A stretch of 64,000 nt of DNA from Blattamonas nauphoetae (Eukaryota > Preaxostyla > Oxymonadida), in contig JARBJD010000267.1 of the NCBI GenBank assembly GCA_033064195.1, positions 40,578-104,577 of the forward strand. Reading direction: 5' to 3'. The notes below the pieces were generated by a model that worked only from the letters and a program-made list of their open reading frames with translations, had not been told where the DNA came from and did no database searches. The position numbers and the translations under genes are program-made. Shown here one piece after another: positions 44,079-54,955 of this stretch. Every line of letters begins with the position of its first letter. The first letter of the stretch is position 1.

Positions 44079-46476
44079 GAAAGACTACACATTCATTCGC
44101 AGTGGAAGAAAACGAGATATCGTTCAACCGGCCTGCCATGATGATAATGGCGCCCATTCCATTCTCTGCAGTGGTCGGAGATATTTTGAAGCAGAGAGAA
44201 GTGATTGTGAGAGAAACCGACAACAGGATCGACACATCGAGAGAGCGAGGCTGGTTCAGAGTTCATGTGATGAACGAAGGAGAAATGTTGGTCCAGACCG
44301 TGTGGTGTCGATGAGAGACGAGCTTGTTGGTTCACAATTTGGGAAAGAAGAGGCAGAGAACGTGACACTGCCCCCACAGCTTGATTCGTCCAGTACATTC
44401 TCTCCAACAATCCTGTCTTCTTCCCCGACATGTCTCTCGTTCTCTTCCTGATGTCTTTTCCCCCAACTTCTCCTGATCGGCAAATTCTTTGTCATCTTCT
44501 CACAGATGTTCCTCGTTTTCAAATCGCTGTTTTCCTTCATCACGAAGAATAGATCTAGGATGGGTGATGGTCTTATTTCCGAAGCCAAATGACATAAAAC
44601 ATAATCTTTCAGAGCAGTGATGAAAAAAGACCGAATAGTAGACATATTTCAACGTGGATCAGGTGGATGAGTGCGATCTTAAAGAATATGTTTATGGCGG
44701 AGTGATGAGGAGAGTGCCTAATGTCAGAAATAGAAGGGGGTGCGGTGATGAAATGAGTGAGATATGGATGTGGTTTAGCAGTTGGTGAAACAGCATTCAG
44801 TGTCTGAAGCAGTTGATGTTGTGAAAGTCGAGTTCTGGACGATGAAACGCCCGTCGCCGTTGATATTTGATATTATGCTTTCATGAAGTAGACTCTACAC
44901 TTTTTCTGTCGCCGTCCCAAAAAGAAGTGTTGTCCATGACGACACACCATTTTGGGTGGCCGTGGTTGGGTCAGGTCCGGTCAGATTGTTCGAAACACAA
45001 GTCGAGACGGTTACCAATTGTGGCTCGACCGTGGGACAGGCTGTTAAAAGCTGATATCAGCTTGTTGCAGAGAATAGTCGATGGGATTGTGTCCATGTTG
45101 TCTTTCATGTCTGAGCTCACTATCAGAGGAAAAACGAGGTTAAGTGTCGTTTGTGAAACACCATCCAGGTGGTGATATAAAGGACAGGACAAAATCGGGG
45201 GTCCAAATGAAGAAACGAGCCTCTTCTCTTCGGTCGTTGTCAGAGAAGATGCTATCAGGGAAATTGTATCCGGTTGCGTTATGTGCTGTGAGAAGCGCAT
45301 TGATAGTGAGCTGCTGTGAAGTGAGAAGAGATGTTGGTCTTCATTCAATGACGTGAGGATGCGTGCATTTTTTTGGTCCTTGGGAGAGCTATGTTCCGTG
45401 ATCGGTGATCTCATTTGCCCTGGGCATTGCAGGATGAAGAAGAATGGTTGTTGAATTGTGACATTGCCATCAATTGGTGGACGATTTTCATGAGGTGGAC
45501 GAGAGGATGGTGAGGATCGGCAACTTATTGTCGAATGGCGAGTGAATAAAGTGAAAGATGTGGCCAGTCACAACAGATTTATAAAAGAAGATGAATCGAA
45601 CGATTGATTTTGGAAAAGCATCAATAACCATTTCGAGTTTGAATAAGACATCTATTCCAAACTAATGAACAGAAAAACACAGATAAAATGGTAAAAAGAA
45701 TGGAAGTGCAAACGATCACTGTGAGATTTGCATCTATCAAAGGAGTTTGTAGTCATGGACAGAGAAGAGGAGAGTGAATGTTCAGTCGAGCGGATCTCCA
45801 CGAATTTTACTTCTACAAAGAAGAAAATGACTGAAAGTCAGACAAGGATAGTATTAAATGGATATTTGAAGTCAAATAACGTGATAAGAGATCCTGAAAG
45901 AAAAGAGAGGACTCTCACATGATGCGATGGGTGTGTTGATCAGATCAGAGGACAGGACAGGACAGGACATGTCCGATTTGTCCTGTTTTGAGATTCCTGC
46001 AGAAGTTGGATGAACTAATTGAGAGAAAGTTCCAGTTTGAATATAAGGTGCTTGTCCGATTTTGTCCTACTCTGTCCTCTCTTGGGCCGATCGTCCTCTT
46101 AACTCCTAATTAGGAGTTTGTAGGACAGAGTCCCTACAGCTCGTGATTCGTCACCAAAACGATTTTCATGCACTTTTCCGCCATTTTTAACATCACACGA
46201 CACATACAATCGAATATTGAAGGATAAAGTTCACTATAGTGTCAGAAAAAGACAAGACACAATTGTGGGTTTTGAAATCATCTTTTCAGGTCTTCTAATG
46301 ATTTCTTTGGTATTGTTCAGGTCAGAATGGAGACAAGGAGTGTATGGCGAGCTGAGAGAAGGTGATTTCAGGCGAAATAAGTGCAGGAAAAGCCGAGTTT
46401 CCGAATCGGACAAGACCTCTGTCCTCTGTCCTCAGGATCTGGTGCTCTGTCTGTCCGCTACTCATCATAACTGCAG
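44079..46476. other. Probable decayed or unresolved coding region
   Basis: On the minus strand several adjacent open stretches in different frames have Thr/Ser/Cys/Asn-rich composition, such as VTVSTCVSNNLTGPDPTTAT near 45000 and SGPTFLLRSS near 44290, similar in flavour to the N-terminal part of the Ser/Pro ORF. They may be the upstream exons or relics of a beta-solenoid surface protein. From about 45940 to 46480 the sequence is dominated by GGACA/TGTCC repeats in both orientations. No confident gene is called. Confidence 0.35.
46101..46118. repeat. Perfect 18-bp palindrome
   Basis: aactcctaattaggagtt is its own reverse complement. Outer bases add further pairing (TCCT on the left with AGGA on the right), and flanking TGTCCTACTCTGTCC / GGACAGAG segments also pair. 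Confidence 0.85.
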
Positions 46477-47273
46477 ATGAATCGAACCAGAGGCTACAGA
46501 GGGAGAAGAAGAGAAGAAGACCCCGTCACATCCCAACCCTTTCACAACATGTTTCTTGACCCATCACAACTTGACCCTCGTTCCTTCCCTTCGCTGAGCG
46601 ACCAGGCGCAGTCTGAATTTGCGAACAACTATCACAATGTCTGGAAAGCCGGAATGATAAATGAAGAACACTTCCCATCTCTGCCTGGGGGAACCCCAGT
46701 TCGCTCGAACCCAATATCAATGCGAGTGAAAAGAGAGATCAGAAGGCCAAGAGCTCCACCACAACCAAGTGGTCCTGTATTTCCGTCGCTTGATGACGAT
46801 GACAGGACGTTATCAGTGCCACCAGCGGGAAGAAAAGTGAGCCAGAACACATCACTCATCAACTCCATCCATTCCAGCGACCCTCAACCCATTTTCCAGC
46901 CAAGTGATTACCACCTGCCACGGAAGGGAACTCAGTTGAACAACCAGTTCCTAGAACTCCCTGGTGCGAAGAAGCCCATCGAAAACGAAATCGTACTCAA
47001 GAAAACAACAAAGAAATCGAAAAAGACCGACCCCGATTCCAGTTTTCCTTCCCTCTCATCCTCCCAGCCTCAATTAGTCAACCTCAGCCGCAATCCAACA
47101 AACCACCGCCTCCTAAAGCCGACCAAAAACCGAAACCAGGACCCGCCTTTCCCACCCTCCCAGACACTCGACCTGTCGATATTAAGCCAAAATCGACAAT
47201 AATGCAACCAAAACCGAAGGTGAATGAAGTGTTCGTGCACGATATGAACTGGAACACTTCAATCGACAATTAA
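46477..47273 (+). CDS. Disordered protein with repeated FPSL motifs
   Basis: Starts MNRTRGYRGRRREEDP at ATG 46477. Short motifs recur: SFPSLSD, HFPSLPGG, VFPSLDDD and, after a frame change, AFPTLPDT. The frame change near 47040-47066 can be explained by a 26-bp intron (gttttccttccctctcatcc to the following tcccag), or by an indel. The end is KPKVNEVFVHDMNWNTSIDN then TAA. FPSL-type motifs occur in disordered tails of RNA-quality-control ligases such as ZNF598/Hel2, but no zinc finger is present here, so no function is assigned. Confidence 0.45.
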
Positions 47274-47309
47274 GTTCCGATCGAGTCGAAAAAAGGAAAC
47301 GATTCAGAA

Positions 47310-47846
47310 ATGCTGACGAAACAAGAACATAAAAAGGCGAAATCAAAGCAGAACATGATCATAGACGACGATTGGAGTTCAATCACTGGTAACACCGAAC
47401 CACGTCCCAAACCGAAAGTTGAAAGCATTGAACTGAGCTTCCCGACATTGGACGAAGCCAAACCGGTCAATCTGCAACCACGCGCGCCTCAACCATCGAA
47501 AAAGAAGAACAAGGAGAACAAGAAGGAGGAGGGTAAGTTCCCATCACTGGACACCGTTCAATCCACCCCTCCCGACCCTTCTCCCTCCCAACCTCCGAAA
47601 TCCGAGAAAAAGAAGAACACAAACATGGACAAGTGCAAGCAGCCATCTCGCTCCCCCAGCTGGCCTGACAGAATATTTGGAGGAAGGCGAACTGAACGAT
47701 GGAGATCTGCTTGTTGCCCTCTCGTCTCCCACAGGCGAGGCAGTAGAAGACAGAAACAATCGTGTTGTTCGAACATTGCGAAGTGCCGTTCCCATACGAC
47801 GGGAATTCATTCAGCAGTTTTATCGACATGTTTGCTTTGTATATAA
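47310..47846 (+). pseudogene. Second FPSL-motif segment, frames broken
   Basis: Open frame after the stop of the FPSL gene, with the same style of sequence: IIDDDWSSITGNTEPRPKPK, LSFPTLDEAKPVN and GKFPSLDTVQ, then Lys-rich. About 47660 the coding sense appears to shift to another frame (EEGELNDGDLLVALSSPTGE, near 47680-47760). It is probably the continuation of the preceding gene, broken by a stop and at least one frame change, or joined by introns I could not place. Confidence 0.35.
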
Positions 47847-48725
47847 CCCAAAATTGCTCCGAAATTGTTCCCGTCTCGCCAAGCAAACTCTCAAAACGAC
47901 CTGACATCTCTCATCGACCCACACCATCCGAGATTCTTCGCCCACAAGAAGTGAAAGAGTGTTTTGTTGTCGCAATTCGCCATCAAACGCTGGTCCTGTA
48001 CATCTTCCTTTTGTTGGTTACTGTGTTCATCTCACGCACTTATCCATTTGCGCTCGCTCAAGGACGGATCAATGCTCAGACAAAGCAGCGAGTGACGAAT
48101 CTCTCTCCCGACATCGAAACAATACTGGTGTATTCCATGTCGAGGCTTGTTCACTTCATGGGGAAGGAATCGATGGATGAGGAGGATGTCGAGACGGTTC
48201 TACGGCAGGCATCGCAACGCATCCGTCTCGATTTCCTCATCTCCAACGATTCTGTCACCCCAGTCAGAGACATACTCGACCCTCTTCTCAACGTTGGAAC
48301 CATCGCCTGCCCTGTCTCCATCGATGACCACGCCAAGCGGGAGATCATCGCGAATTTCTTGCATCGATACTTCACACCTCTTTCGTTCTACTTTGTGCGT
48401 GTGAGTGGAACTCGCCGAGATTCCGCGCGAAACAAAGATGCTCTGAACTACCGCCAGTTCAACTCACACAGAGACCAAGATGTGCAAACAGCTCGGATGA
48501 AGGCGAAGGAGCGACAGAGAGATGCTGACAAATCCAACGACATCGTCGACTCGATGTTCAACGCTCTTTCAGACATTTTCACCCGCGTCCATGGCGCACA
48601 TAGCGCCCTCGGCCGCACTCGGACAATCTGGAATGTGTCTGACGTCGACGTCTTTTTTTGGGAACATCCCAACACTCAATCTGTCATCCGAAGAGTTCGT
48701 CCGCTTTCTGGATCTCGTCTGTCGG
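47762..48725 (+). pseudogene. 5' part of a split gene of unknown function
   Basis: A single open frame over about 880 bp with normal composition: RINAQTKQRVTNLSPDIETI, LVYSMSRLVHFMGKESMDEE, FLHRYFTPLSFYFVRVSG and NDIVDSMFNALSDIFTRVHG. At a run of seven T near 48652-48658 the meaningful frame shifts (with six T it would read VDVFFGNIPTLNLSSEEFVR, then FLDLVCR). At 48725 it meets the left end of an inverted-repeat-bounded segment. The probable continuation begins at 50922. No family is recognised. Confidence 0.45.
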
Positions 48726-48728
48726 GAA

Positions 48729-48901
48729 CGACTATATCTCATCAAGCATTCCATCTATATCTCATCAAGTTTTGATCAAGGGTTTTCTCTTTCCCTTAAT
48801 AGTCTTTTATCAAAATCTGAATTCACTCTTTTTCAGACTCACCACATCACTCTTATCTTCATCTCTCTGTAATTCTCTCCATTTTCGATATTTTTGATGC
48901 G
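48729..48901 (+). repeat. Left terminal inverted repeat
   Basis: About 172 bp. Carries a frame reading RLYLIKHSIYISSSFDQGF, shared with the right arm on the other strand. Confidence 0.85.
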
Positions 48902-49168
48902 AAGAACTCGAATATGTTGTTTCTAGTCGAACACGCTGATCCAACCCTAAATAGTTTTCATTAGCCGTTTGTGTTTTCGAGGATCCATACAACGTACCTG
49001 TCTCTCCGCCAACGCCAAGACTTCTGAATTCCCCTGCTCCAGACTCGGATTTCACTTGGTCTCGCGATGATGATGAGGAGGAATAAAGGACAAGACACTT
49101 TTTTCATACACCTTCTTATCCTTTTCCACCCTCTTTCCCCGCCACAGTCACCTCCATCCCAACAACGA

Positions 49169-50740
49169 TCACCAAATCGAGATGCTTCTGGAGAGAGCTT
49201 TCCGAACGAGAATCTCGACGTCATTCCGCCCGAACATCCCACCACACCACCGATCTGCATCACCGACGAGGATGCCCAATAATTCCACGACAGTGGGCTC
49301 CTGGACGCACGCCGACAGATGGCACGAAGGATCCTTCTCGAACAACAACGAGCATTCTCTCGCTTTGAGCAACGTCACAACCGAAACACGCAGGGACGGA
49401 GTCAGGAGGCTCTCGCACATGTGATCGCACTTTTCTGACAGAGGTTCGTTCGTAAAGTGACATAACAAGCGGAATGATTCAGAAACTATCGAGAGGAGCT
49501 GTCGAGATTCGGCTGGAGTGACAATGAAAAAAGAGGAGGAAGAAACCAACGGTGAGACGAGATTGAGCGGATGATATCGTTGGCAACACGACCGACATTC
49601 GCTTTTTGCGATGTGAGCGACAATTCCAGGATGGGCTTGTGAGGCTGCTGGAGGACTGGGAGAGGAAAGGGAGGGATGACGGAGCCAGAATGCCAAACCA
49701 ATCTCTTTCTTGTTCTGATCCACCAGCGTGAGGTTCTTCACCAGCAGGACAGCCTCCTTTTGTGACAGACGGAGGGGCGTGTTGGGAGAGGCACTTGAAG
49801 AGATACTCACACCCGCCGACCTGGACGAAGAGCACCGCGTTTGTGGCTGAGCAGAAAGGGATTCGAGAGAGCAGCGAGGAGCACACCATTCGAACAGCAG
49901 TTTCGGAGTGTGGTGAGAGCTGTGTGGAGGACGGGGATGTGTTGTGGTGTGTGCGGAGTGATTTGGACACGGGCCAGACAGGAAACGAGCAGAGGAAGCC
50001 CGTTGTGCTCCCTCACGTAACTCTTGTTCTCCCCTGCGAACTGGACAGACAGTTGAGACAGAAGAAGGAGGGCACACCGTTCACAGTCAGGCTCAACAGA
50101 GAGCCGAGAGCGGTCTCGATGGTCTGGAGATCGACTTCGCTGCTAATGGATGCCCCGACACTGCGCGAGATGTCTTTGATTTCTTCTGAGAGAGAGAAAG
50201 AGGAGAGGAGGGAGACCATTGCGGGCACAGTTCCAGAGAGTGGTGAGGGCGTTCTGCGGGATAAGGGGAGGGAGCGAGAGGATGGGTGAGCGAGAGAGCA
50301 GGCTGACGAGAGTTGGTAGGCCGTCGCTCTTCACAATCATGATCTTGTTCCCATCTGAAGAGGATGTGCGAGAGGGGGGCAGACTGATTGTGCTGAAGTG
50401 GGTGTCGGCAGTGAGGGAGTGGAGGAGAGGATGAACGATGGAAGACACAATTTGGGACGGTCCTTCCACGACAAGCGTGCACCCCGCGACGAGCGAGACG
50501 AGCCGAGGGATGACCGAGTTGTCTGACGACAGGTCTCAAGTGGCGGCTGGAGGGATGGAGAAGAGGGGAAACGGAGAGGACGAACATACGCGAGAGGGTG
50601 GTTTCGGAGATTGTGGAGAGGGCGAGGTTGAGTGCTTCGAGTTCCTGCTGCTCATTCTCCGCCAGCAACTCGAGAGACGACACACGCGACTTGTCGAGTG
50701 GCCTGAAGAGGAGGAACGGCACAAGAGCACAGAAGCAGGA
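49169..50740 (-). CDS. Armadillo-repeat protein
   Basis: Spliced across five or more short introns (e.g. 43-70 bp near 50520-50587, 32 bp near 50178-50210, ~35 bp near 50050-50086). Repeats are evident: NSVIPRLVSLVAGCTL, SDGLPTLVSLLSRS then NALTTLWNCARN, EHNGLPLLVSCLARV then HTALTTLRNCCSN, EAVLLVKNLTLVDQN. These are canonical armadillo helices, so it is a protein-binding solenoid. The first exon visible begins inside the right inverted repeat (PLDKSRVSSLELLAENEQQE), and no clear ATG was found, so the 5' end may be missing. Stop TGA at 49169-49171. Confidence 0.65.
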
Positions 50741-50745
50741 TCTTT

Positions 50746-50917
50746 GCACCAAAAATTTCGAAAATGGAGAGAATTACAGAGAGATGAAGATAAGAGTGAT
50801 GTGGTGAGTCTGAAAAAGAGTGAATTCAGAATTTGACAAAAGACTATTAAGGGAAAGAGAAAACCCTTGATCAAAACTTGATGAGATATAGATGGAATGC
50901 TTGATGAGATATAGTCG
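50746..50917 (-). repeat. Right terminal inverted repeat
   Basis: Reverse complement of the left arm with a few substitutions (e.g. gtcaaattc for atcaaaatc, gaaattttt for gatattttt). Confidence 0.85.
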
Positions 50918-50921
50918 GCCC

Positions 50922-51332
50922 CTCGTCTGTCGGCTCCTTGTCTCGACGGTGGGGACTTTCGTGGCTGTGAAGAAGAGCATGAGCACGTCTTGGACTCAAT
51001 TAATAGTGTTTAAGAAGAAGACGGAAGAACTGCGGCAAACAATTGGCGATTCTGAGATGCTCGTTGCCTCTCAGCCATCTGGAGAAGCGATGAACGATGT
51101 TGTGAAGATGCTCGACCAAGCGATCAGGAGGAGAGAGACAATGATTGGAGAGCGTGAGGATCGTAACCTCCGTGCCTCTGATTACAACCAGATTCCAGAA
51201 TCACTCAGCGACACGTTTAAGAAACTTCCGCGAACGGTTGTGTCTCGGATGAGCGACATCTTCGGGTTCACTGATCAAACCATCGTTGAACTCAACCACG
51301 CTGAACAAATTGATGAGTCTCTCGCGTTTTGA
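50922..51332 (+). pseudogene. 3' part of the split gene
   Basis: Open frame LVCRLLVSTVGTFVAVKKS, then VFKKKTEELRQTIGDSEMLV, DVVKMLDQAIRRRETMIGER and FGFTDQTIVELNHAEQIDES to TGA. Coiled-coil character. In phase with the left part through the shared LVCR codons. Further coiled-coil-like sequence in other frames follows to about 51660 (ESEVNKLRFDIQSLNEQKLK), perhaps after an intron. Confidence 0.45.
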
Positions 51333-54300
51333 TATACTCCATTTGGAGTCAGAAGTCAACAAACTCAGATTTGATATCCAGTCACTCAACGAGCAGAAGC
51401 TGAAACTCAGCCCTCTCCCCGTCACTTCGAAAGACCAACCTCAGTCGAAAGCAATCTCGACTGCAAGGACATGTTTTTTTGAAAGCGGAAGATGTTGTGT
51501 TCACGAGTGATGATGTGATGATGACAATCTCACAGGAAATGCTCATCGCAGACGAGACAAACGCTCTCGGTAACTCCATCTTCACAGCTGCTCATTTTGT
51601 GTTTGTCTCGTCCTCCATCGATCATTCAAAGCATGACTTTAAGAACACAGTTTTCAGACGCATTCTGTGAAGGAATCCAATCCCCTTCTCGTCTAAGGTT
51701 GCAGTCATGGACAAAAGTTCTCGGTTTTCCTGTCCAGAAACACTGAGCGGTGAAATTTGGTTTTTATGTTGTCAGACACTTCATCATCAAAAAAAACCAT
51801 TGTGGCGAGAAAATCAGAGCGAGCAGTTGTTTCATGATGGAGATACGGAAGAATGAAGGGTCTGAAAAAAAGTGACAAAAATATGTGCTCAACCACAATC
51901 GACAATTTTTCACACAGTGAGAGGTGGTGATGAGATGAGATCATTGATACCGAAATTAGCGAGATCCTCAGCCTCCTCCGCAAGAAAAAGAAAACATTCG
52001 TAAAAAAACGTCTACAGTGGAATGGTTCGTATTTCTCACCCACGAACTGTAGACCAGTCTACTAACCTCGATGCGTGTCGATGTTCTGTCACCTCCACAC
52101 ATGTGTCGTTTCAGCATCGAACTCCTTTCCCAAATCGTCAGACCAGAGTTTGTCATTTTTCCTGCCGATCACTTTTGTCCATGACTGTTGATCCTGCAAG
52201 GCAAGTGATGAACCTGAAGTTCGACACTCTCTCACAATCTCGAGTCTCATCAAAAAGTCATTCCACCGACACCATTTTCTGAGTAGGTTTCCGTGAGTTG
52301 GGCATGTGATCTGACAAACCAGAGACAATCAATACGACGGAAGCTCCACCTTCAGACACCGTGTCGCAGGTCTGCTAATTCAACAAAACGTGCCAACAAG
52401 AAGTTGATGGATGACCTCAACTTGTTCGGAACTCGCCAAAGACACACTGCTCCCTGACCTACGCCAAAGCTCCTTTCAACAACACGCCTCCAGACATCCA
52501 GCCCAGCTACGCTCAACTCATTCAACATCGATGATTGTCAGACATTCAAGTCCACCCTCACCGCCCACCAACACGGTCTGTCTGAAGACTCACTTTCCTC
52601 AACATTCAATGGATTGTGGATGAAATCTTGAGGCCAGTATCTCTCGTTGATTCCGAACCACAAAGCTACATTCAACGCTCAAACAGAGAGGCTCAACGAA
52701 GTGTGACAGAAATGGACTTCATGAAGAGTTTACTCTCTCGTTCGATCCTCACTGATTCAATGTCTCAACATCGCAGTTGGGACAAGAACAATCCGTGGTA
52801 GACTCTGACATCAACTATTCCCAATCTGGCCCTTCTTCGAAGCACATGTCCCCTCCAGCACCAACAGACGACCAATTCGCACATGTCTCCCTGACCGAGT
52901 CAGTCGCCTCACATCACGAGATCAATGCAATCAACACACACTGCCACAAATGATCTCTCTGCAAGCGACACGTTGTGTATCAGCTTCCACCACTCCAACG
53001 TACGATGACCTCCACGGATACGACACCATCGAGGTGGATGAGCTCATTTGCCGTACGATACGATGTGTCTCTACGCTCACGGCTCGATGTCAGACAATCA
53101 TGTTCCAGTATTCCTGAGAGACAAAACAACACAGCTCTTTGCATCACTTGCCCATCTTCCTGAGGAAAGGAGTCGATGATGCAATGGTTACCGCACCCAG
53201 GCCTAATCCTTAATCCCACACCGAACAGAGAAATGAACACGGACAATCTTGCTCAGTGAACTCTCTTCTTGCTTTTCGTTGGACAGCACGATCAGACATC
53301 CATTGTGAGGGAAGCGACAACACTCAGCAAGACGGTCCCCCTCCAATCCAATACGAGTGATGGACACATCCCGTTGATCGTAAAATCAGCAGCAACAACA
53401 ACGAGGTCAACCTCCACATCACACACTCCCTTGAAGTTCGCCACCCTCGTTGACCTGCATGCCCCGTACAACGGGTTCATGTTCAAATGTGTCAGTCACA
53501 TCGTCTTTTCCATCACTTGCATCAATGGTCATCTTTCCAGATTGGAAACGCGAAGGACCAGACCCTCTCAAAATGATCAGAGGCAAAGGAGCAGGTGTGA
53601 TGGTCTTGTGCTGAAGTCAGAGGGCAATTTTGTTTGTCGATGAATCAGTTTGTTGTCTCCTTTCACCGCTTAACCATTGTTCATTCTCGCCCCCTCTTCA
53701 TTCTATTCAATCTTTCCCGTTTATTCTTCTTCTTTATGCTCCTGTTTCATTAGTTTTCAACGCCCTCCACAACAGTACATCTCTAACTCGATCATTTTCT
53801 CCTCGAGCTCATGAACGACAAAGCTCATTGTCAGCAAAGTCTGAACCTTCTAACTCCCACACCAGCGCCACACTCACACTCTTCAACTTGCCCACGCAGA
53901 AGCCTCTCACCATTAGGTTCCAGCCATCCAACTCCGACAGCAGATCATGAAGACATGAACTGATAGAACGTTCCCGACTCTCTCAATATCGGAATGAAGC
54001 AATTCTGGTTCAAACTGTCCTCCGCCACCACTAGAATCGGCTACGTGTCCCACTCATCCGGACCTCGTTTACGACTCGCTCACTGTCGCTCTTGGTCGGC
54101 GGAGAACGTCAAAGATGAATCAGACGAAGTCGACCTGAACACATTCTCGGAACTGCAAGCAACCTCCCGCACGTCCTAATGTGTGTCATTCACCCTCTCC
54201 ATTCATGAATTATCCCTTTCTCTACTCTTCGGCTTTGGTCCTTCCATGTGAGTGTACTTTCTGGGATTGGGCTGGGCATGAAAGAGCCATCTCTTTTCGT

Positions 54301-54640
54301 TCTCTCCTTCAACAATGGGTCGAAATTATTCGCTTTCAAGAAAAGTTCGATCGAATTTCTCCGAACCCATATTTTTCATTTTTTGAATTTCTCCGTATCA
54401 CCACTTTCGATCAAAGTGTTTTTTGTTGAATAAGGATAATTTGAGCATAATCAGCCACAATTTCACACCAAGAAGTCCTGCTGGGAACCCAATCCTGCTT
54501 CCAGGTTCATCAAGGATGCCGAAAAGGTCATCCAGGAGGAGAGGGCTGACCCCGTTCAACTCTGTGAAGAGCCTGGCGGAGAAAGTCAGGTATCTTGATG
54601 TGAAATGGTGAAGTGATTAACTCAAATCGATGATCGGTGA
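51333..54640. other. Decayed coding region
   Basis: Coding-like composition (CpG-moderate, codon-structured) but interrupted by stops in all frames every 30-70 codons and without consistent introns. Stretches include YDDLHGYDTIEVDELICRTI near 53000-53060 (+), SLVDSEPQSYIQRSNREAQR near 52640 (+) and NPILLPGSSRMPKRSSRRRG near 54500 (+). It reads like one or more pseudogenes of unrecognised families. Confidence 0.4.
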
Positions 54641-54689
54641 AGTGTGTGAAGTGGTGTTTCTATGAAGAGAAGAGAAAGAATTATGAGAA

Positions 54690-54950
54690 GGTAATGAAGG
54701 AAGGGAAGGTAAGGAAGGAAGGGAAGTCAATGAAGGAACTGAAAAGTATGAATGAACAGAAGGGAGAGAAGGAACAGAAGGCAATGAAGGAACAGAAGGC
54801 AAATGAAGGAACAGAAGGGAGAGAAGGAACGGAAGGTAATGAATGAACGGAAGGGAAAGAAGGAACAGAAGGGAGAGAAGGAACAGAAGGTAATGAAGGA
54901 ACTGAAGGTGAAGGAAGAGAAGGTAATGAAGAAAGAGAACTGAATCTTGA
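54690..54950. repeat. GA-rich imperfect minisatellite
   Basis: Imperfect repeats around gaaggaacagaaggnaatgaa, with 10-13-bp subunits; the minus strand reads SVPSLPSVPSLPS. Adjacent to the transposase-like gene's 3' end. Confidence 0.8.
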
Positions 54951-54955
54951 AGAAG

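Larger units (their letters stand above)
48726..50921. mobile_element. 2.2-kb segment with ~172-bp terminal inverted repeats carrying an ARM gene
   Basis: The left arm (48729-48901, starting cgactatatctcatcaagca) and right arm (50746-50917) are near-identical inverted copies with a handful of changes. The 12-mer ctcgtctgtcgg stands immediately outside both ends (48714-48725 and 50922-50933), as a target duplication would, and both copies are in the same reading frame (LVCR) of the split gene. No transposase is found inside; the only gene is an armadillo-repeat protein on the minus strand. It could also be an inversion between pre-existing inverted repeats. Confidence 0.6.
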
